Below are positions 1 to 5,488 of a DNA stretch of 6,415 bases, one piece after another. The DNA is taken from NCBI GenBank assembly GCA_937996825.1, contig CALKUJ010000266.1, positions 1-6,415 on the forward strand, read 5' to 3'. The DNA comes from an uncultured Polynucleobacter sp. Lineage in GTDB: Bacteria > Pseudomonadota > Gammaproteobacteria > Burkholderiales > Burkholderiaceae. The position numbers and the translations under genes are program-made. The notes under the pieces were generated by a model that had not been told where the DNA came from, made no database searches, and was given only the letters and a program-made list of their open reading frames with translations. Position 1 is the stretch's first letter. Every line of letters starts with the position of its first letter.

Positions 1-1622
1 TCACCATCTTTAGAACCCTGCGTGTAAAGAGGGCAAAAATCAGTGAGTTTGCCTGGCGCAATCAATACACCACCAGCATGCATACCGACGTTACGAGTCA
101 TGCCTTCTAACTGCTGAGCTAACCCAAGTAACTGTTTGACTTCTTCCTCGCGAGACTCTCGCTCAGCCAATAGCTTTTCATCTTTTTTGGCTTGCTCAAT
201 CGTGACTTGCTGACCAGGCTTGTTCGGAATTAATTTAGAAATACCATCCACAAATCCGTAGGGTTGCTCTAAGACGCGACCCACATCTCGAATCGCTGCG
301 CGTGCGGCCATCGTGCCAAATGTGGCAATTTGACTCACGGCATCTTTGCCATATTTTTCTTTGACGTAAGCGATCACACGATCGCGACCATGCTGACAGA
401 AGTCAATATCAAAGTCAGGCATGGATACACGCTCAGGGTTCAAGAAGCGCTCGAAGAGCAAGTTGTATCTGAGCGGATCTAGATCGGTAATACCCAAAGA
501 GTAGGCCACCAAAGAACCTGCGCCCGAGCCTCGTCCGGGACCTACTGGCACGCCATTATTTTTTGCCCAGTTAATAAAGTCAGCCACAATCAAAAAGTAA
601 CCCGGGAAACCCATCTGAGAAATGGTTCTAGCTTCAAACTTTAAGCGCACCTCATAACTAGGGCGCTGCTTTTCTCTTTCTGCTTCATCAGGATACAAAT
701 GCAGCAAATGCTTGGACAAGCCTTCCATGGCTTTTTCCATCAGATAGTCATCCAATGTCATGCCAGCAGGCACTGGAAAATCTGGTAACTGAGGCTTACC
801 CAAGGTCAATGACAAATTACAACGCTTGGCAATCTCCACGCTGTTGGTAATCGCTGCCGGTAAGTCAGCAAACAACTCTTGCATCTCTTCTTGATTTTTA
901 AAGTATTGCTCGGGCGTGAATTTCTTTGCCCGCTTAGGATTGCCGAGCACTTCTCCTTCAGCAATACACACCCTTGCTTCGTGAGCTCTGAAGTCTGTTG
1001 GCTTCATGAACTGAATAGAATGCGTTGCCACCACAGGCAACTGAAGTTCATTCGCTAAATGAACAGCCTCATGAAGATGTGCCTCATCCTGAGAATGACC
1101 AGCACGTTGAATCTCAATATAAAAAGAACCTTTAAAGTAATTGGCCCATTTTTTTGCAGAAGCCTTCGCTTCAGCGTGCTGACCAGCCAATAAATGCTGG
1201 CCAACATCACCCAATCTTGCGCCTGATAGCGCGATCAAACCATCAGCATGCTGCTTGAACCAAGTTGCATCAATTTCTGATCTACCTTTGAATTGATTGG
1301 TCAAGGATGCTTTGGTTAACAGCTCGCACAAGTTCAAATAACCTTGGTGATTTTTCACCAATAACTGCAATCTGAATGGTTTATCCCTGTCTTCAGAATT
1401 AGTGATCCATACATCACTACCGATAATCGGTTTAATTCCCTCTTTGCGGGCCGCTTGATAGAATTTGACCAAACCAAACACATTACTCAAATCTGTTAAG
1501 GCCAATGCACCCATTTGATCTTTAACCGCTGCCGCAATGGCATCATCGATGCGCACAGCCCCATCCACAATCGAATACTCGGAGTGAAGACGCAAATGAA
1601 CAAAGTTGGTATTTAAAGACAT
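1..1622 (-). CDS. dnaE: DNA polymerase III alpha subunit, N-terminal part (truncated by window edge)
   Basis: This is the replicative DNA polymerase catalytic subunit, which synthesises chromosomal DNA within the Pol III holoenzyme. The ATG at 1622 opens a frame that stays open to the window edge, giving 540 residues of a protein normally about 1,150-1,190 long. The N-terminus reads FVHLRLHSEYSIVDG (residues 7-21), the start of the PHP domain. The polymerase core follows, with GPGRGSGAGSLVAYSLG and then PDFDIDFCQ (402-410). D405 and D407 correspond to the two catalytic aspartates D401/D403 of E. coli; the third lies beyond the window. The last visible residues are LYTQGSKDG. The PHP motif has R-x-H (R11, H13) where metal-binding versions have H-x-H, as in E. 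coli, so nuclease activity is not expected. The start codon lies three bases from the divergent gluQ start. No Shine-Dalgarno sequence is visible upstream. The frame is intact throughout. Confidence 0.97.
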   Translation of the reverse strand, partial: MSLNTNFVHLRLHSEYSIVDGAVRIDDAIAAAVKDQMGALALTDLSNVFGLVKFYQAARKEGIKPIIGSDVWITNSEDRDKPFRLQLLVKNHQGYLNLCELLTKASLTNQFKGRSEIDATWFKQHADGLIALSGARLGDVGQHLLAGQHAEAKASAKKWANYFKGSFYIEIQRAGHSQDEAHLHEAVHLANELQLPVVATHSIQFMKPTDFRAHEARVCIAEGEVLGNPKRAKKFTPEQYFKNQEEMQELFADLPAAITNSVEIAKRCNLSLTLGKPQLPDFPVPAGMTLDDYLMEKAMEGLSKHLLHLYPDEAEREKQRPSYEVRLKFEARTISQMGFPGYFLIVADFINWAKNNGVPVGPGRGSGAGSLVAYSLGITDLDPLRYNLLFERFLNPERVSMPDFDIDFCQHGRDRVIAYVKEKYGKDAVSQIATFGTMAARAAIRDVGRVLEQPYGFVDGISKLIPNKPGQQVTIEQAKKDEKLLAERESREEEVKQLLGLAQQLEGMTRNVGMHAGGVLIAPGKLTDFCPLYTQGSKDG

Positions 1623-1625
1623 GAG

Positions 1626-2528
1626 ATGATTTTAGCTATGTTCAAAACTCAATACCGCGGTCGCTTCGCACCCTCACCCACAGGAGCTCTCCACGCCGGG
1701 TCGCTCGCAACAGCCCTAGGTAGCTGGCTCGACGCCCGGGCACATCAAGGAAAATGGCTTTTGAGGATCGAGGACCTTGATTTACCAAGGTGCGTTCCTG
1801 GTGCTGACAAAATCATCATTCAACAACTTTTGAATTGCGGTTTACATTGGGATGAAGAGATTGAATACCAATCCAAACGCATTCATTTTTATGAGTCAGC
1901 CTTGAATCAACTAAAAAATGAGAAAAAGGCTTATGGTTGCCGATGCACTCGCAAACAAATTGAAGATCAATTACTGCGCTTGGGAAAAAAGAAAGATCGG
2001 CATGGCGAACTGGTCTATCCAGGAAGCTGCCGCAATTTAGGTGATGTCACTGAGCCATGCGCTTGGCGTTTACTGGTCAGCAATCCTGAGATTGAATCAT
2101 CCGTGGGTGATTTTGTCTTAAGGCGCTCGGACAGAATATTCACTTATCAACTGGCTGTTGTCGTTGATGATCACCTTCAAGGAATCACACACGTCGTCAG
2201 AGGTGAAGATTTATTGGATAACACCGCCAGACAAATTTATCTTCAACAACAACTCAATTACGCCCAACCTCATTACCTTCACTTACCTTTGGTGCTTGAT
2301 GAGAATCAAGAAAAGCTCAGCAAACAAACCAAGGCAACTGCCATTGCTTGCAGCACCCCTGGTGAGGCATTAAAAGCGCTTCATGCAGCGGCAAAACATC
2401 TGGGCTTAAATGACTTCAATGGCTCAGATTCAAAAGAAATGGATGAGTCAAAGGTCAATGAATCAACGATCAAGCAATGGCTAGCAAGCGCTGTTGAGCA
2501 TTACCGAAAAACACGTTTATCAGTTTAG
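1626..2528 (+). CDS. gluQ: Glutamyl-Q tRNA(Asp) synthetase
   Basis: This aminoacyl-tRNA synthetase paralogue activates glutamate without tRNA and attaches it to the queuosine base at the wobble position of tRNA(Asp). It acts in the cytoplasm. At 300 residues it is only the catalytic half of a glutamyl-tRNA synthetase, with no anticodon-binding domain. Visible motifs are GRFAPSPTGALHAGS (12-26, HIGH-like at LHAG), RIEDLDLPR (47-55), the zinc site C105-x-C107 with Y131 and C135, the LAVVVDDHLQGITHVVRGEDLL core (176-197), and the KMSKS-equivalent KLSKQ (230-234). An alternative ATG at 1638 gives MFKTQYRGRF, which lines up better with the E. coli N-terminus (MTDTQYIGRF). The 1626 start was kept because a weak AAAGA lies six bases upstream. 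The gene is divergent from dnaE and convergent with rhlE, whose stop is eight bases away. The product depends on queuosine, which links it to queG at the right end of the window. Confidence 0.95.
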   Translation: MILAMFKTQYRGRFAPSPTGALHAGSLATALGSWLDARAHQGKWLLRIEDLDLPRCVPGADKIIIQQLLNCGLHWDEEIEYQSKRIHFYESALNQLKNEKKAYGCRCTRKQIEDQLLRLGKKKDRHGELVYPGSCRNLGDVTEPCAWRLLVSNPEIESSVGDFVLRRSDRIFTYQLAVVVDDHLQGITHVVRGEDLLDNTARQIYLQQQLNYAQPHYLHLPLVLDENQEKLSKQTKATAIACSTPGEALKALHAAAKHLGLNDFNGSDSKEMDESKVNESTIKQWLASAVEHYRKTRLSV

Positions 2529-2536
2529 ATTGAAAC

Positions 2537-3910
2537 TTATTTTTTAAAGCCACCCAATAAGGCAGCTCTTGGCTTTGTGCCAGGCTGGATCGATGGCTTG
2601 CTTGTTGCTGAAGATGAAGTTTGAGCTCCTGCCTGAGCAGTTGTCTCAGCTTTATCAGCAACTGATGGTTTTTCTTCTTTAGGCTTGGGTGCCTGATAAG
2701 GCATGTAGAAAAATGGATCGCCTGCTGGGCCATTGGCAGGATCAGGAACTGGCAAACGAAGGAGTTTGCGGTTCATCAACTTCTCGATATCAGCCAATAA
2801 TCTTTCTTCAGACGCATCAACCAAAGCAATTGCATCACCTTGAGCGCCCGCTCGACCCGTACGACCGATGCGATGCACATAATCTTCCGCATTGAATGGC
2901 AACTCATGATTGATCACGCAAGGCATGTCTGCAATATCAAGTCCTCGGGCTGCAACATCGGTAGCAACCAAAACATCCATGGTGCCTTTTTTGAAAGACT
3001 CCAAAATTTGCATGCGCTCAATCTGACTCTTGTCTCCATGGATTGCACCAGCTTTGATACCGCTGCGCTCTAAAGCGCTGGCCAATTTGCTGCAACCAAT
3101 ACGACTGTTCGTAAACACAATCGCCTGACGAGTCAAACCTTGCTGAATACGCGCTTTTAACACTTTGATAACAGCGTCTTTCTTTTGCTCTGAAGGCACC
3201 ATGTGGATCACTTGGCGCACAGTGTCTGCAGCCGCATTTTGTCTTGCGACCTCAATGGTCACCGGATCACGCAAATAGCTTTGCGCTAATTTTTTAATCT
3301 CTGGTGAAAAAGTGGCTGAGAATAAAAGTGTCTGGCGCTTTGCTGGAATCAAGCCAATGATGCGCTGAAGGTCTGGTAAGAAACCCATATCCAACATGCG
3401 GTCTGCTTCATCCAAAATCAAAATTTGTACTTGGGATAAGTTCGCAGTTTTTTGACCAATATGATCTAACAAGCGACCAGGTGTGGCAATCAATAGCTCA
3501 ACACCTGAGCGCAATAAACTTGTTTGAGCAGACATATCAACGCCACCAAACACCACCGCTGTTCTGATATCAGTGTATTTGGCGTATTTGAATGCGTTAT
3601 CAGCAACCTGATCTGCCAACTCACGGGTTGGAGTTAAAACCAATGCACGTATTGGATGTCTGGCAGGAGATGCACTGCTACTGGCCAAAGGCAAGATGTT
3701 TTGCAGAATAGGCAAAACGAATGCTGCCGTTTTACCTGTTCCAGTTTGCGCTGCACCCATCACATCTTGACCTTTCAAGACATGCGGCATCGCTTGCGCT
3801 TGAATAGGCGTAGGCGTTGTATAGCCCTGCTCCAAAACAGCGCGCAGAATTGGTTCGGAAAATCCGAAATCGGTAAAACTTGGGGGGGTATTGGTTTGTT
3901 CTGTACTCAC
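2537..3910 (-). CDS. rhlE: DEAD-box ATP-dependent RNA helicase, RhlE type
   Basis: This is an ATP-dependent RNA helicase; RhlE family members act in ribosome maturation, RNA turnover and cold growth. All core motifs are present: Q motif (F12 to Q37), motif I AQTGTGKT (54-61), Ia PTRELA (94-99), GG (122-123), TPGR (143-146), DEAD (167-170), SAT (198-200), IVFTNS (264-269), ATDVAARGLDI (316-326) and HRIGRTGRAG (346-355). After about residue 400 comes a low-complexity Ala/Ser/Thr/Lys/Pro tail ending in GGFKK, typical of these helicases as an RNA-binding extension. At 457 residues it is close to E. coli RhlE. The start is GTG. It is essentially forced, because an in-frame TAG lies three codons upstream (3919-3917) and the Q motif begins at residue 12. 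The start codon sits inside a strong stem-loop. A run of seven C on the coding strand spans codons 8-10. Assignment to RhlE rather than another DEAD-box subfamily is by overall sequence resemblance. Confidence 0.93.
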   Translation of the reverse strand: MSTEQTNTPPSFTDFGFSEPILRAVLEQGYTTPTPIQAQAMPHVLKGQDVMGAAQTGTGKTAAFVLPILQNILPLASSSASPARHPIRALVLTPTRELADQVADNAFKYAKYTDIRTAVVFGGVDMSAQTSLLRSGVELLIATPGRLLDHIGQKTANLSQVQILILDEADRMLDMGFLPDLQRIIGLIPAKRQTLLFSATFSPEIKKLAQSYLRDPVTIEVARQNAAADTVRQVIHMVPSEQKKDAVIKVLKARIQQGLTRQAIVFTNSRIGCSKLASALERSGIKAGAIHGDKSQIERMQILESFKKGTMDVLVATDVAARGLDIADMPCVINHELPFNAEDYVHRIGRTGRAGAQGDAIALVDASEERLLADIEKLMNRKLLRLPVPDPANGPAGDPFFYMPYQAPKPKEEKPSVADKAETTAQAGAQTSSSATSKPSIQPGTKPRAALLGGFKK

Positions 3911-3936
3911 AGGGCTCTATTATGAGGCCTGTGAGT
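3905..3936 (-). promoter_or_regulatory. Stem-loop containing the rhlE start codon
   Basis: Bases 3905-3917 and 3924-3936 pair at 12 of 13 positions, with one mismatch at 3914/3927 and a six-base loop at 3918-3923. The outer nine base pairs (ACTCACAGG with CCTGTGAGT) are perfect. On the rhlE mRNA the right arm carries the GTG start (3910-3908), and the only SD-like stretch (AGAG, 3919-3916) lies at the loop edge. If transcription starts upstream of the left arm, the folded RNA would hide the start codon. The same dyad could instead be a protein-binding operator. The structure is seen directly; its regulatory role is inferred. Confidence 0.55.
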
Positions 3937-3976
3937 ATTTAACACTGATTTATTGCCTATTTGCTTATTGAGCAAC

Positions 3977-4384
3977 TTAAAGAGCGGCGATACCAGCCTT
4001 GGCAATTTCGGCGTCTTCATTTGATTTAACACCTGAAACACCAACAGCACCGATGGTTTGGCCGTCGACCACGATGTTCACACCGCCCTCAAGGGTTCCC
4101 TGAAGAACTGCTGTGGCATTTAAAAATGAATAACGACCACCATTGATCACATCCTCATAGATTTTGCTCTCACGACGTCCTAGAGCTGAAGCACGGCCTT
4201 TTTCTTGAGCAATGTAGGCTGACACAGGTGGGCAATTATCACGGCGTGTGAAGCCCAATAAATGGCCACCATCATCAACTACGGCAATGGATACTGCCCA
4301 GTTATTTTTTTCAGCATGAGCATTGGCTGCAGCCAATATTTTTTGTACATCTGATTGATTTAAATAAGCTTTTTGACTTGGCAT
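3977..4384 (-). CDS. GlcG/HbpS-family haem-binding-type protein
   Basis: This 135-residue single-domain protein is of the haem-degrading/GlcG family (Pfam Haem_degrading type), whose characterised members, such as HbpS, bind haem. The role of the many bacterial stand-alone copies is not settled. Family signatures seen are SIAVVDDGGHLLGF (32-45), the conserved helix around IAQEKGRASALG (58-69), the glycine-rich LQGTLEGGVNIVVDGQTIGAVGVSG (94-118) and the C-terminal EDAEIAKAGIAAL (123-135). The length matches the family, and no signal peptide or membrane segment is visible, so a cytoplasmic location is expected. The ATG start is supported by AGGAGA five bases upstream (4395-4390). It is divergent from the ArsR-type regulator and shares its upstream region. 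It runs in the same direction as rhlE, 66 bases ahead, so read-through is possible. Family assignment is confident; function and ligand are not established here. Confidence 0.88.
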   Translation of the reverse strand: MPSQKAYLNQSDVQKILAAANAHAEKNNWAVSIAVVDDGGHLLGFTRRDNCPPVSAYIAQEKGRASALGRRESKIYEDVINGGRYSFLNATAVLQGTLEGGVNIVVDGQTIGAVGVSGVKSNEDAEIAKAGIAAL

Positions 4385-4540
4385 GCTGTTCTCCTATGAA
4401 GATTTATGTTTTTTAAGACTTTGTACGATACCTTAAATTGGAATTTTCGTCCCCTGCTTTTCAGCCGTTCTTATTAATGGAGGTAAATAGTTAGCATTAA
4501 TATATAATGTAATTAATTTATTAATCAATTGGTGAACTTG
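4385..4540. promoter_or_regulatory. Divergent promoter region between the GlcG-like gene and the ArsR-type regulator
   Basis: This 156-base intergenic region must hold promoters for both flanking genes. Its regulator-proximal half (about 4470-4530) is strikingly AT-rich. On the plus strand a perfect TATAAT lies at 4503-4508, but no good -35 box sits 16-18 bases upstream, as expected if an activator is used or the promoter is weak. On the minus strand TTGATT (4527-4522) is followed after 18 bases by TATATT, a plausible promoter for the GlcG-like gene. The two candidates overlap, so one bound repressor could affect both directions. The boxes are visible; their activity is inferred. Confidence 0.4.
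4496..4525. promoter_or_regulatory. Candidate operator: clustered ATTAAT palindromes over the -10 region
   Basis: The self-complementary hexamer ATTAAT occurs at 4496-4501, 4512-4517 and 4520-4525, with a further copy at 4473-4478. These flank and overlap the plus-strand TATAAT. Dyads of this kind over a -10 box are typical places for ArsR-family dimers to bind, and members of the BigR group are known to bind AT-rich palindromes at their own promoters. Autoregulation by the downstream gene is therefore a reasonable inference. General AT-richness alone could give some of these matches. Confidence 0.3.
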
Positions 4541-4879
4541 ATGGATGCAAATCAAAAACTGTCAACGAAGGAAGTCATGCAATTAGATATTGCTGCCATG
4601 AAAGAAAACGCAGACAAAGCTTGTCGCATGATGAAAACATTGGCCAATCGTGATCGTTTGATGCTGCTTTGCCAATTGAGTCAGGGCGAAAAGCGCGTTG
4701 GTGAATTAGAGGAAGTCACCAATATCCAACAGCCCACCCTGTCACAACAATTGGCCGTGCTTCGTGAAGAGGGTGTCGTTTCAACACGTCGAGATGGCAA
4801 ACATATTTATTACAAGATTTCGAGCCCCATTGCGATGTCCGTGATGGAATTGTTGTACGCCAGCTACTGTGGCAAATAA
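4541..4879 (+). CDS. ArsR-family repressor of the BigR/SqrR/YgaV persulfide-sensing type
   Basis: This is a small winged helix-turn-helix regulator of 112 residues. The core reads MKTLANRDRLMLLCQLSQGEKRVGELEE, then the recognition helix QQPTLSQQLAVLREEGVV (63-80) and the wing STRRDGKHIYYKI (81-93). Cysteines lie at C28, C44 and C110. C44 is in the LLCQL context and C110 in the C-terminal LYASYC context. Their spacing of 66 equals that of the reactive pair in SqrR (C41/C107) and BigR (C42/C108), which form a polysulfide bridge when persulfides accumulate and then release DNA. The metal-binding motif of ArsR/CadC is absent. The ATG at 4541 is preferred because GGTGA lies five bases upstream; in-frame TTG (4529) and GTG (4532) starts would add three or four residues. 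It is followed ten bases later by a DUF2892 gene, as regulator and membrane domain are linked in E. coli ygaVP. The sensing role is inferred from cysteine positions. Confidence 0.88.
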   Translation: MDANQKLSTKEVMQLDIAAMKENADKACRMMKTLANRDRLMLLCQLSQGEKRVGELEEVTNIQQPTLSQQLAVLREEGVVSTRRDGKHIYYKISSPIAMSVMELLYASYCGK

Positions 4880-4889
4880 GGAGAAGTTG

Positions 4890-5078
4890 ATGGAATGCAA
4901 TGTCGGCGGCATTGACCGCACTTTACGTATCGCAGTTGGTGCACTCTTGGTTGTCTTGGCAATCATCGGTGTGATTGGTAACTGGGGCTGGATTGGTTTA
5001 TTACCAATTGCAACAGGTGTTTTCCGTTTCTGTCCAGCATACCCATTACTGGGCATCAAAACTTGTAAAAAAGATTAA
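4890..5078 (+). CDS. DUF2892 (YgaP-like) small inner-membrane protein
   Basis: This 62-residue protein has the DUF2892 pattern: an N-terminal NVGGIDRTLRIAVG (4-17), two hydrophobic segments separated by NWGW (about 15-30 and 34-47), and a cysteine-bearing tail FCPAYPLLGIKTC (47-59). The same domain forms the membrane anchor of the rhodanese YgaP, but here it stands alone with no sulfurtransferase domain. Cysteines are C3, C48 and C59. The ATG at 4890 is chosen because AAGGAG (4878-4883) lies six bases upstream and overlaps the stop of the regulator; a GTG at 4869 would overlap the regulator and lacks that support. The ten-base gap indicates an operon with the regulator. Its molecular function is unknown; a role in sulfide or persulfide handling is inferred from its neighbour. 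Confidence 0.87.
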   Translation: MECNVGGIDRTLRIAVGALLVVLAIIGVIGNWGWIGLLPIATGVFRFCPAYPLLGIKTCKKD

Positions 5079-5087
5079 TTCTTTTTT
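5067..5087 (+). terminator. AT-only hairpin with T run after the DUF2892 gene
   Basis: AAAAAAGA (5067-5074) and TCTTTTTT (5080-5087) form an eight-base inverted repeat around a five-base loop, spanning the stop codon at 5076-5078. The six T at the end of the right arm resemble an intrinsic terminator tail, but the stem is almost all A-T and would be weak. It is nearly symmetrical, so it could act in both directions between these convergent genes. Confidence 0.3.
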
Positions 5088-5109
5088 ATTGATCTGAAGT
5101 TTTATATCG

Positions 5110-5140
5110 TTGGTGATTAGCTCAAAAAGTTCATCACCAA
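5110..5140. repeat. Inverted repeat at the azlD 3' end
   Basis: TTGGTGAT (5110-5117) and ATCACCAA (5133-5140) are perfect eight-base inverted copies separated by 15 bases. They span the azlD stop codon in the short convergent gap with the DUF2892 gene. No T run follows on either strand, so it is not a classical terminator, although it could protect or help end the azlCD transcript. The role is uncertain. Confidence 0.3.
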
Positions 5141-5488
5141 TCCGTAGAGCACCAAACTAAATGTTCCCACCAGCAAAGCTGGAACCATGCGCTCACCTGG
5201 TTTTGAGACCATGATGATGAGAGCAACAATACTCACCCCCAAACGAATAGAAATCGGCACTGTCGCAAGCAATCCCACTGGCAACAAAATAATGCGCACA
5301 GTCAAAGCAGCCACCATTGCATATGTGACCGCAGATAACCATTTGAATAGCTCACTCTCTTGGTTTATTTTTCCAGAAAAATAAACGCCCAAGCCACGCC
5401 AAAAATAAGTTCCAATGCAAGCAGCAATCAAAGCAGCCCACATACCTGCATCATTGAACATGGTGCTTAATTCTGATGACTCAAGCAT
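5117..5488 (-). CDS. azlD: AzlD-family subunit of a branched-chain amino acid exporter
   Basis: This is the small partner of AzlC in a two-component inner-membrane exporter; in Bacillus subtilis AzlCD gives resistance to 4-azaleucine, and the family is linked to branched-chain amino acid efflux. The 123-residue protein has about four hydrophobic segments (roughly 16-36, 51-69, 80-95 and 101-119). Family features include the TYFWRGLGVYFSG stretch (27-39), the proline-containing ILLPVGLLA (67-75) and a late VALIIMVSKPGERMVPALLVG segment. The length matches AzlD proteins. The ATG at 5488 overlaps the last eight bases of azlC, and AAGGA (5502-5498) lies nine bases upstream, so the two are translationally coupled. 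The gene converges on the DUF2892 gene across a 38-base gap. The substrate cannot be read from the sequence. Confidence 0.88.
   Translation of the reverse strand: MLESSELSTMFNDAGMWAALIAACIGTYFWRGLGVYFSGKINQESELFKWLSAVTYAMVAALTVRIILLPVGLLATVPISIRLGVSIVALIIMVSKPGERMVPALLVGTFSLVLYGLVMNFLS

Noticed and set aside
2546..2576. Inverted repeat AAAGCCA / TGGCTTT near the rhlE 3' end, as a terminator
   Set aside because: The loop is 17 bases, the structure lies inside rhlE coding sequence, and on the rhlE strand it is followed by A rather than T residues.
2470..2733. Minus-strand open frame overlapping the 3' ends of rhlE and gluQ
   Set aside because: It runs in another frame of the same strand through rhlE's low-complexity tail, has no family resemblance, and both overlapped genes are clearly real.
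3656..3925. Plus-strand open frame antisense to the start of rhlE, with several cysteines
   Set aside because: It lies opposite conserved helicase motifs (Q motif and motif I), which explains its composition, and no ribosome-binding site supports it.
3961..3975. Short inverted repeat (TTGCT and AGCAA, five-base loop) just after the GlcG-like gene, as a terminator
   Set aside because: The stem is only five base pairs, mostly A-T, and no T run follows on the coding strand.
4479..4512. Strong Shine-Dalgarno-like GGAGGT (4479-4484), possibly for a leader peptide ahead of the regulator
   Set aside because: No start codon lies at a usable distance. The nearest ATG (4507) is over 20 bases away and is followed immediately by TAA.
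4781..5059. Minus-strand open frame across the regulator/DUF2892 junction
   Set aside because: It is antisense to two convincing genes with good ribosome-binding sites, and its product has no recognisable pattern.
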